From Ignavibacteria bacterium (GTDB lineage Bacteria; Bacteroidota; Ignavibacteria; OLB7), in assembly GCA_020635205.1 (NCBI GenBank), contig JACKAE010000004.1:372001-436000 (forward strand): 64,000 bases of DNA. The letters are read 5' to 3'. Within the stretch, counting starts at the first letter, position 1. Each line of letters starts with the position of its first letter. Below, piece by piece: positions 18,837 to 27,222 of this stretch. Made by a program: the position numbers and the translations under genes. Under the pieces are notes generated by a model. It was given only the letters and a program-made list of their open reading frames with translations. It ran no database searches and was not told the DNA's origin.

Positions 18837-21011
18837 ATGACGATGACAACAACACAAAAGCAGTTTCTCCTCTTCTCTATGGGGATGGTTTTCTTCGCTG
18901 CCCCTCTTCTGGCGCAGATCGAACTCACATGGATGAATCCCGCTCCAAACGAGTTTACCCTGTTCGATGTCGCGTTTCCCAGCCCATCGACAGGCTATGC
19001 CGTGGGCGCGTGGGGCACGATCTACAAAACAACAAACGCAGGCCTGACATGGACGCACATATATAGCGGCACCATTGAGAACCTGAATAGCGTGGATTTC
19101 ATAGATGAAGCCACAGTCGTGATTGTCGGCGATTCCGGCATAGTGCTCCGTACAGAAGATGGCGGCCGTCACTGGTCGAGGCAAGAGACGGGCACATCTG
19201 ATCTCTTGTGGAGCATCGATTTTGCATCGCCCCGTATTGGTTATGCTGTGGGAGACAAAAGTACCGTGTTGCGCACAACGGACGGGGGCAAGTCGTGGAC
19301 ACCGCAGAGCGCACCATCCGGCGAATACTATTCTGTCTCCTTTTTTGATCAGAACACCGGTATCGCTGTGGGTTGGTTCGGTGCCAGTATCTATACAACC
19401 GACGGCGGGACAACATGGCTGGAGAGCGAAACGGACTTCTCGAATAACATCAACGATGTGTACATGGTGGACAAGGACTTTGGTCTGGCCGTCGGAGACT
19501 ATGGGATGGTTCTCAAAACAACGGATGGCGGGAAAACGTGGATCAAGCAACCGAAATTTACCCCGTCCAGGCTCAATGCCATTACTTTCTCTGACACGCA
19601 AAATGCGGTGATTGTCGGAAATCAAAACTTCATGTTCAAAACAACAGACGGGGGCCAAAGCTGGATCGCCCAGACAATAGAACCGCCGTCAAGCATCAGC
19701 GGAGAATTGCATGGTGTCGCAGCAGCAGATCACCACACCTTTCATGCCGTGGGACGTGACCCAGTGATCCCTAACAATCGTGGCTCGATCCTCAAGACTA
19801 ATGCAGAAAGAGACAACGTTTGGCATCCCCTCGTCGATACCCTGCGACAGAACCTATCAGACATCGCTTTCTTTGACAACCTGAACGGTCTTGCCGTCGG
19901 TAGTTACGGTACCGTGCTGGCCACGCACGATGGCGGTCAAACATGGACATATCAGGCAACACCTATCTCAGGCGACAACATGAGCCTGTCGGGGATCAGC
20001 ACGGTACAGCCGAACACCGCTGTCATCGTTGGCAATAAAGGGACAATCCTAATCAGTACCGATGCCGGTCGCTCTTGGGAGGATAAATCAATGCCTGCCG
20101 GTTTCAGTGGCAACTATTTCAACGATGTCGCCATGATTGATGACATGACGGGGTTTATCATTGGAAGGGAAGGTATTGTCTTTAAAACATCCAATGGCGG
20201 CGAGACGTGGGATACGCTCAACATCGGCACAGATAAAAATCTCAATAGCATCCAGTTTATTGACCCGTCCGTGGGTGTCATCGTGGGGGACTTTGTGATC
20301 CTGCGCACCGAAGATGGAGGACGGACGTGGACAGAACAGGTCTTCCTGCCTGAAGACGTGCTGTTTGATGTCTCCTTCGCTGATCGCGAACACGGTGCTG
20401 TTGTCGGGCGCGGCTCGATCTACTATACAAACAATGGCGGCAAAACGTGGTACATTCAGCAGCCAAAGCAACTTGCTTTCAGTTTGATCGGGGTATACCT
20501 GACAGACGAATCGAGCGGCATCGCTGTGGGATCTAACGGCACGCTACAATATACCTTTGATGGCGGTTACACGTGGCATACACACCCACAGGTGACAGGC
20601 GCGTCATTGACGGCTGTCCTGTTTACAAATCGCGCACAGGGGTTTCTCATTGGCACAGGCGGCACCATCATGCGGATCAAAAAAACCGGGTCTGCGTGGC
20701 TCTCTGTTCAGCCGGAGGCGGACAGTCATGGTCAAGCGGATAACACGCCGTCCACGCACCTGACATGCCAGCCAAACCTTGTGAAGGATAACATCACCAT
20801 CACGTTTGCTATGCCATCCCGCAACACTGTTGCGATTGACCTTGTAGATATTCAAGGCCGGTCTGTTTTAGAAATCTTGCGTGAAGAGATGTTGCCCGGC
20901 CACTATACGATGAACGTGTCAACGCGCGCGTTGCCTCCCAGTACTTACTACTGCCGCCTCAACATCGGGTCGGATGACATCCTCGACATCAAGAAGATCA
21001 TCGTCTATTAG
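18837..21011 (+). CDS. Secreted YCF48/BNR-repeat beta-propeller protein with type IX C-terminal domain
   Basis: The 724-residue protein begins with a signal peptide (FSMGMVFFAAPLLAQ). It then has about a dozen repeats of roughly 40-45 residues, each with a motif like GYAVGxxGTIYKTTNAGLTW or VLRTxDGGxxW, typical of YCF48/photosystem II stability-like propellers. The last 85 residues (QPNLVKDNITITF..., DIQGRSVLEI..., LPPSTYYCRL...) form a Por-type sorting domain ending KKIIVY. The ATG at 18837 gives the signal peptide directly; the frame is open back to 18738. It is probably a cell-surface or released propeller with an unknown ligand. Confidence 0.85.
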   Translation: MTMTTTQKQFLLFSMGMVFFAAPLLAQIELTWMNPAPNEFTLFDVAFPSPSTGYAVGAWGTIYKTTNAGLTWTHIYSGTIENLNSVDFIDEATVVIVGDSGIVLRTEDGGRHWSRQETGTSDLLWSIDFASPRIGYAVGDKSTVLRTTDGGKSWTPQSAPSGEYYSVSFFDQNTGIAVGWFGASIYTTDGGTTWLESETDFSNNINDVYMVDKDFGLAVGDYGMVLKTTDGGKTWIKQPKFTPSRLNAITFSDTQNAVIVGNQNFMFKTTDGGQSWIAQTIEPPSSISGELHGVAAADHHTFHAVGRDPVIPNNRGSILKTNAERDNVWHPLVDTLRQNLSDIAFFDNLNGLAVGSYGTVLATHDGGQTWTYQATPISGDNMSLSGISTVQPNTAVIVGNKGTILISTDAGRSWEDKSMPAGFSGNYFNDVAMIDDMTGFIIGREGIVFKTSNGGETWDTLNIGTDKNLNSIQFIDPSVGVIVGDFVILRTEDGGRTWTEQVFLPEDVLFDVSFADREHGAVVGRGSIYYTNNGGKTWYIQQPKQLAFSLIGVYLTDESSGIAVGSNGTLQYTFDGGYTWHTHPQVTGASLTAVLFTNRAQGFLIGTGGTIMRIKKTGSAWLSVQPEADSHGQADNTPSTHLTCQPNLVKDNITITFAMPSRNTVAIDLVDIQGRSVLEILREEMLPGHYTMNVSTRALPPSTYYCRLNIGSDDILDIKKIIVY

Positions 21012-21066
21012 CTTCGGGCAATCCCTCGATCTGCGCGGCTATGCGCGCGCTCCACCGGATACCCTA

Positions 21067-21094
21067 CCCCGCGTCCTTTATCCCGGACGCGGGG
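21067..21094. terminator. Hairpin at convergent gene ends
   Basis: CCCCGCGTCC pairs perfectly with GGACGCGGGG across an 8-nt loop. The hairpin overlaps the last codons and stop of the leftward ArdC-like gene and lies 56 bp after the stop of the rightward propeller gene. It lacks a long T run, so efficiency is uncertain. Confidence 0.5.
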
Positions 21095-22046
21095 GTTTAG
21101 GCTTCGGTCGTGCCGTTGGCGCGGGGGGTGATGAGGAGACGGGTGGAAACCCCGGATAGTAAGGAGAGGGCTTGCGCAGGGAGGTGATATATCGCACTGC
21201 CTTTTGTGCTTCTTCCGAGGCAGAATGGATAAAGGATGGATTGTCGTTCAATGCCGCCAGCCACGATTGGATATAGGCCGCATGATGTTCCAAAGGTCGA
21301 ATTTCCAGACCCAGTTCCGCTGCGAGAAAGCTGGCACCAAGCTCGGCGATCAGTTCCTCTTTCGCATAGCCTTGCAGATTTTCTTCGCGTTTATTGAAGG
21401 TTCTGTTCAATCGACTCTGGTTGCCTGTCCAGTGGATCAATTCATGTGCCAGCGTCATGTAATACTTCGCAGGCGTATCAAAACAGGCAAAGGGAGGCAT
21501 CTCAACGGTATCATGAAGCGGGATATAACGGGGCTTGGTTTTGACACTCACGATCGCTCCCGTCCTAAAAAAAAACAGCTCGAGATCATCCATGCGCCGC
21601 TCGTCCTCGACATCACTGTAGGCCGCATCCCCGTAAAAGCATGGCGGCAAGCCTACAATCTCATCGGCATTGTAAACCTTATACAGGTCTATATCACGAT
21701 CTGTCTTGCCTCGTCCCTTTACCTCCCGTGACCGGTAGGCTTGCTCCTGCGGGGTGTCGCAGAGAATGAGCGAAGGCTGCGCCGCAGCAACAACGGTTCC
21801 ACGAAAGGCAATGGCTTGGCAGAATGTCAGCCAGTAGGGAGAGCGAAAATGTTTATTAATCGCCCGGCTGAAAAGCGCGATCGCGTTCTTTCCAGTGAAG
21901 GGCGTATTATCATAGTGACGGGGACAGAGTTCATGTTGGAGCAGGTTTTCTGCCGACCACCATGCCTTCCACTGAAGTGCCTTGCTGGTCACATCGTCAA
22001 TGATCTGTTGCGTGATCGCATCATATCTATCAGTATTCCTTGTCAT
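21078..22046 (-). CDS. ArdC-like antirestriction protein (copy 1)
   Basis: The 322-residue protein has the ArdC layout: an N-terminal ssDNA-binding domain (about residues 1-130, with ...GKNAIALFSRAINKHFRSPYW) and a zincin-like metallopeptidase domain with HELIHWTG and a downstream KEELIAELGASFLAAELG helix. ArdC proteins protect incoming mobile DNA from restriction. A ribosome site AAGGA precedes the ATG at 22046. A paralogue lies directly upstream in the same operon. The tail is Pro/Lys-rich and probably disordered. It is best read as cargo of a conjugative or mobilisable element. Confidence 0.85.
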   Translation of the reverse strand: MTRNTDRYDAITQQIIDDVTSKALQWKAWWSAENLLQHELCPRHYDNTPFTGKNAIALFSRAINKHFRSPYWLTFCQAIAFRGTVVAAAQPSLILCDTPQEQAYRSREVKGRGKTDRDIDLYKVYNADEIVGLPPCFYGDAAYSDVEDERRMDDLELFFFRTGAIVSVKTKPRYIPLHDTVEMPPFACFDTPAKYYMTLAHELIHWTGNQSRLNRTFNKREENLQGYAKEELIAELGASFLAAELGLEIRPLEHHAAYIQSWLAALNDNPSFIHSASEEAQKAVRYITSLRKPSPYYPGFPPVSSSPPAPTARPKPKPPRPG

Positions 22047-22071
22047 GGGGTGATCCTTTCTTGAAGGGAGG

Positions 22072-22107
22072 CAAAAGAAAGGGGAAGAGGGTGCTGCCCT
22101 CCTCCCC
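22072..22107 (-). terminator. Terminator between the two ArdC-like genes
   Basis: Read leftward, GGGGAGGAGGG pairs with CCCTCTTCCCC (one G-U) around a 5-nt loop and is followed by TTTCTTTT. It would end or attenuate transcription from the upstream ArdC paralogue before the downstream one. Confidence 0.65.
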
Positions 22108-22143
22108 TCCTTCACGCTGTGGTTATGATGAGTGTATGCCTCC

Positions 22144-23121
22144 TTAAGGTGACGGCGGCTTTGGCGGGAGCCTGTGGGAGACGGGTACCGGCGTGGCCTG
22201 TGGCGTTGCAGGCATGAAGATAGACGCCTGCTTCACCGGTCGTTCCTCCTTCGTCTCTTGCAAGTTCATCAGATAGCTCACCGCCCGTTGCGCCTGTGCT
22301 GCGGCATGGAAGATGAGCCGCTTGTCGTTCTTCAGGGCGGCAAGCCACGACTGGATATAGGCCGCATGTTCTTCGTGGATCACCGGTTCCAAACCTAAAT
22401 CTGCGGCGAGAAAACAGGCTCCAAGCTCCGCAATCAGTTCTTCTTTCGCGTACCCTTCCTTGTTCGCAGACTTCAGGTTGAATTCACGCTGTAACCGGCG
22501 CTCATGTCCTGTCCAGTGGATTAGTTCATGCGCCAGTGTCGCATAGTAGCTCCGCGCATCTTCAAAGCAGTCGAACGGCGGCATCTGGATACAGTCCAAC
22601 ACCGGGTTGTAGGCTGCCTTGACGCCGGTGACAATCTCCGCTTGCGTCCCGGCAAAGAAGGCTTCGATCTTGTCGATACGCTCTTCGGGATTGGTGATGT
22701 CCCCTGCGGGAGGCGCATAGAAGGCTTCTGGCAATCCCTCGATCTGCTCGGCATTGAATACAGAATAGAGCTTCAGGAACGGAATCTTCTTTTTAGACTC
22801 ACTGCCGTCCGGCGTAGTCTCCTCACGGAGCATCGTGTCGAAATAGACTATCGTTGTGGACTTCTCTCCCTTACGGACGTGCGCTTTCATTTCCTGCGCT
22901 TGGCGATAGGTCATCCAGTAGGCAGAGCGATACCCCTTCTTGGTTGCCTGCAACCAGAGCATGATCGTGTTGATCCCTGAATAGGGAATATCGTTTTTAC
23001 GCAGCGGAAGCCTCACAAGGTGGCCGCTGCTCCACGGTTGCCGCCACGTCAGTTCTCCCTTTTCGAGGTCGGCAATGATCTGTTGGGTCATGGTGGTGAA
23101 GAGTTCGTCACGTGATGTCAT
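22144..23121 (-). CDS. ArdC-like antirestriction protein (copy 2)
   Basis: The 325-residue protein is a clear paralogue of the one at 21078-22046. It has an N-terminal ssDNA-binding domain with YSGINTIMLWL and SAYWMTYRQAQEMKAHVRKG, and a metallopeptidase domain with LAHELIHWTGHERRL followed by KEELIAELGACFLAADLG. The catalytic HExxH and the downstream Glu region are intact. The C-terminal tail is Pro-rich. AGAAAGGAT precedes the start codon. Two copies in tandem suggest protection against different restriction systems or use at different stages of transfer. Confidence 0.85.
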   Translation of the reverse strand: MTSRDELFTTMTQQIIADLEKGELTWRQPWSSGHLVRLPLRKNDIPYSGINTIMLWLQATKKGYRSAYWMTYRQAQEMKAHVRKGEKSTTIVYFDTMLREETTPDGSESKKKIPFLKLYSVFNAEQIEGLPEAFYAPPAGDITNPEERIDKIEAFFAGTQAEIVTGVKAAYNPVLDCIQMPPFDCFEDARSYYATLAHELIHWTGHERRLQREFNLKSANKEGYAKEELIAELGACFLAADLGLEPVIHEEHAAYIQSWLAALKNDKRLIFHAAAQAQRAVSYLMNLQETKEERPVKQASIFMPATPQATPVPVSHRLPPKPPSP

Positions 23122-23179
23122 GGGAAGATCCTTTCTGTAGGGGGTTGAGTGAGAAGCGTAAGAGAGGCAACGTCATTGG

Positions 23180-23392
23180 TCATTCCGAGAGTGGCAGGGG
23201 GAATTGCAAATGAACGCTTCTCCCCTTTCCATTCTTTGTGTTCTTGCGAACAGCCAGATATTGTTCGTCATGGATGATGAGGTGAAACGACCCCTTGCGG
23301 GAATGCGCGACACCTGCCCCGATGACCTTGATCTTGTCGTTCTCGGTGACAACGATGAAAAATGCAGGCTTGGCTGTGAGTGGTTGGTTCAT
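23180..23392 (-). CDS. Small paralogous protein A of the ArdC module
   Basis: The 70-residue product starts at 23392 with AAGGAG 7 nt upstream. Its core (FFIVVTENDKIKVIGAGVAH...SFHLIIHDEQYLAV) aligns with the 62-residue protein at 23648-23836 (FYIFVDEDGAPKCIGGGVKR...ALHLMVNGREYVAL). Both look like a small all-beta fold with a conserved IGxGV turn. I recognise no family. It sits between the ArdC genes and the primase-like gene, so a role in establishment or anti-defence is plausible but inferred. Confidence 0.6.
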   Translation of the reverse strand: MNQPLTAKPAFFIVVTENDKIKVIGAGVAHSRKGSFHLIIHDEQYLAVRKNTKNGKGRSVHLQFPLPLSE

Positions 23393-23460
23393 TGGGTTTC
23401 TCCTTCTATGCAGGTTCTTTCGGGCAACACGGTTGTGCAAAACCAGATGACCATGCGGGG

Positions 23461-23516
23461 TCAACAAGAAAATTGGGGGGAACCATTCCCGATGGGGGAG
23501 CCGATTTTCTTGTTGA
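23461..23516. repeat. Long hairpin between the two small paralogues
   Basis: TCAACAAGAAAATTGG pairs with CCGATTTTCTTGTTGA (16 bp, one G-T) around a 24-nt loop that can fold further (GGGG...CCC...GGGGG). There is no T run on either side, which argues against a simple terminator. It could be an origin-type structure, a processed RNA element or the remains of an inverted repeat. Confidence 0.65.
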
Positions 23517-23647
23517 GCCGGGAAGCGTGGGCGGCTGGTAGACACCTGAAACATGCCCGAAAGGATATGCAGCCTGAGAAGAGAATCCGCAACCGACCGT
23601 ATCCAGAAACACCGGCTCCCATCATCGGAGTCATGTGGCAAGAGCCG

Positions 23648-23836
23648 TCATGGCCGGTTAACAGTTCCACGATTGGTCTTTCCTGTCATCGGCAGGGCAA
23701 CATACTCCCTGCCATTGACCATGAGGTGCAGTGCCGCCGTTTCCGTCCGCTTGACGCCGCCGCCGATGCACTTCGGTGCGCCATCTTCATCAACGAAGAT
23801 GTAGAAAGTCTGTGTGGTAAAAGGTGTTGTTGTCAT
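23648..23836 (-). CDS. Small paralogous protein B of the ArdC module
   Basis: The 62-residue protein starts at 23836 with AGGAG 8 nt upstream. It shares its core with the 70-residue protein at 23180-23392: an aromatic strand, an acidic turn, IGGGVKR, then ALHLMVNGREYVAL. Longer frames through this position extend into non-coding sequence. The pair is separated by a 56-bp hairpin structure. Function unknown. Confidence 0.6.
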   Translation of the reverse strand: MTTTPFTTQTFYIFVDEDGAPKCIGGGVKRTETAALHLMVNGREYVALPMTGKTNRGTVNRP

Positions 23837-23888
23837 GATGGTTCTCCTGTGTGGTTGGTGGTGGTGTAAATGAAGATCAGATGGATGC

Positions 23889-24809
23889 TTACAAAAGCAT
23901 ATCGGACATGAACTGCCCTGCCCTGCTTGCGCTGACACCGGTGAAGGGGAAAGTGCGCTCGTTGATGTCGCAGAAATCCAGATGCCGTTGCCGACCAGCA
24001 ACACGCTTGAAGATCGCTGACGCCTTCTCCCCCGTCCTGTCACCACCGAGCCATGAATAAAGGCGACGGTACGGTTCATACTCCTCGATATAGGCAAAGG
24101 ACTTGTCAAGACAGTCGGGTCTATGCAGCACGATCATGTCGCCGTCAAAGCGGTCAACGCCGTGATCGGCCAGCGCGGACAAGAGGTCAATGAAGTCGTC
24201 GAAGACATGCACTTCCCGCGCCGGTACACATAGCCCCCGGATAACGGTGACATCGTGGCGTCCAGCCGTTCCGGTGACGTAGCGGTTGCGCAAGGCAAAG
24301 CCACCATCCTCATTCTGCATGGCGAGCGCGTGAAAGTGATGTCCGGTATTGCGATCAAGAACCTGTACCTCGGCAAGGTGCTTCTGGGCGAGGGAAAGCG
24401 GAATACCGCAATCTTCGGTCAGGTAGCGGATCAGGCCGGGATGGCGCAACCGGTAGGACAGGTTGACCACCTTGTAGGGGTTGCGTACAGGACGGCTTAC
24501 CCTGTTGAACGTCGTCTGCGGCGGTATCCCGGCAGCAGTCTCACCCAGGAACATCAGGGCATCCTCACGTGAAACGCCCAACCCACGGCTGCCGAGGAAT
24601 GCACGGGCAAAGTCCACAACGTCCCCGCCGCACTCGCTCGCAAAATCGTACCAGACGTTCTCCACCTCATCGACGTGGAACGTCGGCACTTTCTCCTTTC
24701 GGAAGGGAGAGCGATAGAAGAGGTCGCGGCCCCGGTATTTAACCGGGTTGAAGCCCAATGCGTGCAGGATGTCGGTCAATGGAATGGTATGGGTATCATG
24801 TCTATACAT
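23889..24809 (-). CDS. Primase-like protein with degenerate zinc finger and Toprim domain
   Basis: The 306-residue protein resembles the DnaG-like primases of Bacteroidota mobile elements. Residues 10-60 correspond to the CHC2 zinc-finger fold (LFYRSPFRKEKVPTFHVDE...WYDFASECGGDVVDFA), but the usual Cys/His ligands are replaced by Ser and Arg, so zinc is probably not bound. The second half is Toprim-like, with VHVFDDFIDLLSAL and the acidic SWLGGDRTGEKA motif. AAGGAG lies 9 nt before the ATG at 24809. It likely primes replication of transferred single-stranded element DNA. The context (ArdC genes, excisionase-like gene) supports this. Confidence 0.8.
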   Translation of the reverse strand: MYRHDTHTIPLTDILHALGFNPVKYRGRDLFYRSPFRKEKVPTFHVDEVENVWYDFASECGGDVVDFARAFLGSRGLGVSREDALMFLGETAAGIPPQTTFNRVSRPVRNPYKVVNLSYRLRHPGLIRYLTEDCGIPLSLAQKHLAEVQVLDRNTGHHFHALAMQNEDGGFALRNRYVTGTAGRHDVTVIRGLCVPAREVHVFDDFIDLLSALADHGVDRFDGDMIVLHRPDCLDKSFAYIEEYEPYRRLYSWLGGDRTGEKASAIFKRVAGRQRHLDFCDINERTFPFTGVSASRAGQFMSDMLL

Positions 24810-24880
24810 GGTGTATTCTCCTTCAAGGTGATGCGTGATTGTGAAATCAAGATTTGATCGGAATGAAACCGGAGAGCCGC

Positions 24881-25093
24881 TTACGCGGGACATTGCGGCT
24901 TCCAGCGTTCAAGGAAGGCGTCAAGGTGTTGTCGGCGGTAGCGCACGCTGCGCCGCCCGACCTTGACCGGTTGCAGATCGTACCGCTTCGTGCAGTCCCA
25001 GACAGACAGGGTTCCGGGTGCGACGCCCAGATAGGCGGCGGCTTCCACGCGGGTCATGAGTGGTTCCATAGATTGATGATGTGTGGTGTGCAT
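24881..25093 (-). CDS. Excisionase/MerR-like helix-turn-helix protein
   Basis: The 70-residue protein contains a winged HTH of the excisionase type: MTRVEAAAYLGVAPGTLSVW followed by PVKVGRRSVRYRRQHLDAFL. The ATG at 25093 follows a GGAGGGG ribosome site. Such proteins bend DNA for excision of integrative elements or repress element genes. It is the first gene of the leftward mobile module that includes the primase-like, small paralogue and ArdC genes. No integrase lies directly beside it; the nearest is more than 12 kb away. Confidence 0.8.
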   Translation of the reverse strand: MHTTHHQSMEPLMTRVEAAAYLGVAPGTLSVWDCTKRYDLQPVKVGRRSVRYRRQHLDAFLERWKPQCPA

Positions 25094-25475
25094 TCTCCCC
25101 TCCTCGGTGTGATAGTGATGATGATTGTTGGGAACTGTCCATGTACGGCAGTTCACTTCTCCAGCCTGCACGTTTTTCAGATCACGCGCAGGAAGAACGA
25201 GTGCGCATAACACCCGTTAATGTCCATTCATCACGGGTAAAAATTGAGATCGGGTAAAGGGGGAGCAGAAAACACACCACTGCGTGCAGAACTGCTCCAT
25301 CGACCATACAACCGTGTTCCGAAGAGCCAGATGATTCCCGCGCACGCACGCAATGGCAAGTACCGTTCGGCGCATCATTCTTCTCCCGCAATCCGTCCGA
25401 AGTCCATCAAACCTCCATATGCCGGGCGAGAGGCAGTGATGGTCACGGCCTGAATGATCGCAGGAGAAAAACATC
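25094..25475. other. Region upstream of the mobile module
   Basis: About 380 bases separate the leftward excisionase-like gene from a small rightward gene. Frames on both strands here lack protein-like composition. Promoters for the two directions presumably lie here. I see no strong hairpin. Confidence 0.35.
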
Positions 25476-25661
25476 ATGATCCACCTCCCTCCCCTTTCTA
25501 CCATTGCATACATGTCCCCGCAGGAACTGCACGCGCTACGTGCCGCCATTCTCACGGCACTCAACACCGGCACGACACCACAGGAACAGAATCATATGCT
25601 CCTGCTGCTCCACCGGATCAACGCCACCCTCAACCGCAAACCTCCTTCCTCGCGACCGTAA
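25476..25661 (+). CDS. Small hypothetical protein
   Basis: The 61-residue product has AGGAG 9 nt before its ATG. Residues 13-52 form one amphipathic helical hairpin (MSPQELHALRAAILTALN...TPQEQNHMLLLLHRINATLN), rich in Leu and Ala. The tail is basic. It may be a small element-encoded regulator. Function unknown. Confidence 0.5.
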   Translation: MIHLPPLSTIAYMSPQELHALRAAILTALNTGTTPQEQNHMLLLLHRINATLNRKPPSSRP

Positions 25662-25738
25662 CGCCACGGCGCAAACAACAACGGCAGTGCTGGAAAGCAC
25701 TGCAGTTTCTTGTCCGAAGTCCGTCCCGGAAACCTTTC

Positions 25739-26014
25739 TTACTTCACTGGATATACCGACCACACATGCACGTTGCTATAGACGGAGACCCCCCGCAGTA
25801 AGTCGCCCAACGTAATGTCGAGTACCTTCGCAATGCGAAGCAAATGGCACATGGAAATTCTGCCCGTCCCGGCTTCAACCACCTGGATTTTCTGGAACGT
25901 TGTGCCGGAACGCATGGCCAGTTGCTGTGCCGTGATCCCTGCCCGAAGCCGAAATCTCCGCACCCGCCGCCCGATACATTGCCGGAGTTGTGTTGACTGT
26001 ATGCTGTTTCTCAT
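25739..26014 (-). CDS. Xre-family HTH regulator
   Basis: The 91-residue product has a canonical HTH: IGRRVRRFRLRAGITAQQLA followed by MRSGTTFQKIQVVEAGTGRI and HLLRIAKVLDITLGDLL. I chose the ATG at 26014 (GGAAGG just upstream); the frame is open to 26275 but that extension is not protein-like and crosses a strong hairpin at 26046-26067. It probably regulates the adjacent mobile module. Confidence 0.7.
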   Translation of the reverse strand: MRNSIQSTQLRQCIGRRVRRFRLRAGITAQQLAMRSGTTFQKIQVVEAGTGRISMCHLLRIAKVLDITLGDLLRGVSVYSNVHVWSVYPVK

Positions 26015-26045
26015 CTTCCTTCCCGGTCTTGTCACGATAGCAAAA

Positions 26046-26067
26046 CCACCACTCGCAAGAGTGGTGG
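26046..26067 (-). terminator. Strong hairpin upstream of the HTH gene
   Basis: CCACCACTC pairs perfectly with GAGTGGTGG around GCAA. Read leftward it is followed by TTTTG, so it could terminate incoming transcription or attenuate expression of the HTH gene that starts 32 nt further on. Confidence 0.55.
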
Positions 26068-26336
26068 ATCGCCGGGAGTATTCAAGCTGTACTGTGACAA
26101 CCGCAACGGTCTTTAACCATACGGTCTGGACATCCGATCCATCCGGCAGAATACCGGACACATCACCGTTGCCCCCCGGCGCGAGAACCGGAAGGCAGTG
26201 TTTCATGTCGTGCCTCATCGACACACAGTACGGGATTGAATAGTCCCGAAGCCGTTTTTTAGTGCGGCTTACCACGTACCGAACAGAGTATCGTATTGGC
26301 AGAAATTTTCAAGGTCTCTGATAACTGCACCATATG

Positions 26337-27179
26337 TCAAAGCATACTCATAGAGTCCTGAAAAAGTGAATTGAGACGTTCTGCGTATAATTCTCGCAAA
26401 TGATCTTTGAGGTTGACCTTTTCGATAAGTGGAAAGTTCGCAGCAACATAGTCATCCATCGGAGCTACGATAAAGAGAAGAGGATTTATTCTATCGAAGA
26501 GATCATACAAATTCAGTTTCAGCCGATCACCTTCTTGAAGTCCGGCTTGCGGGTACTTCTTTGCAAAGGATGCGTCTACCTTCCACCCATTGTGAACAAC
26601 AATGTTGCGCTCGTCGACGATTTTGTCGAAAGTACCGGTGTTATCTTCAAAGGGTAATCCAAACTGCCCTATCTTCTTCTTCAGTTTGTCAAAACCAGCA
26701 TAGGTCAACTGCTCAATCCATTGTTCCAGTTTGCTTTGGAGGATTTGATCCTTGGTCTCTCTATCACGCGGTGAATACTGAACACTTTTGACAATTTTCG
26801 GATCAATCGCTTCTGGATGCTGACGCATCAACTCTGCGAGTATCATAACAAAGTACTGCTGAACATTAGAGACAAAACGCGTGAGCATCATGCCAGCAAT
26901 GTCCTGCTGAAAAATGAGGAATGGGAAATAGGGTACTTTCATTGCTGCATCGAGAATCTCCTGTTGACTTTTAAATTCTCCTTGCAATGCTGCAGTGGGT
27001 AGCTTGACCATACTCTGTAAGGCTTCAAGCAAGCCATTGTTGATAGCGTTAACAATTTGCAGGTCAGTGTTTACCGTCCAATGGTATGTAGCATATGCAC
27101 AACTCGTTTGCACGTTGCTGTCAACATGGATCCAACTGGATGGTATATGCCGCCGTCGCACTCTCGGTACTTTACCCAT
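26337..27179 (-). CDS. HEPN-like domain protein
   Basis: This 280-residue, mostly helical protein ends its central helical bundle with VDERNIVVHNG (about residues 192-202). This matches the Rx4H signature of HEPN ribonuclease folds. A helix pair with KLEQWIEQLTYAGFDKLKKKIG precedes it. HEPN proteins of this kind commonly act as toxins or RNA-cleaving effectors in defence and stress systems. No antitoxin gene is evident beside it: the neighbours are a small HTH gene downstream and an endonuclease/exonuclease/phosphatase-fold gene upstream. Catalytic activity is inferred from the motif only. Confidence 0.6.
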   Translation of the reverse strand: MGKVPRVRRRHIPSSWIHVDSNVQTSCAYATYHWTVNTDLQIVNAINNGLLEALQSMVKLPTAALQGEFKSQQEILDAAMKVPYFPFLIFQQDIAGMMLTRFVSNVQQYFVMILAELMRQHPEAIDPKIVKSVQYSPRDRETKDQILQSKLEQWIEQLTYAGFDKLKKKIGQFGLPFEDNTGTFDKIVDERNIVVHNGWKVDASFAKKYPQAGLQEGDRLKLNLYDLFDRINPLLFIVAPMDDYVAANFPLIEKVNLKDHLRELYAERLNSLFQDSMSML

Positions 27180-27222
27180 AAAGAATCTTTGGTAGTCTAA
27201 TAGTTACTCTCGAAAGGATTGT

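Noticed and set aside
18828..19658. 276-residue leftward frame opposite the propeller gene
   Set aside because: The propeller gene shows regular repeats on the other strand. This frame is its mirror and is Cys/His-rich without a pattern.
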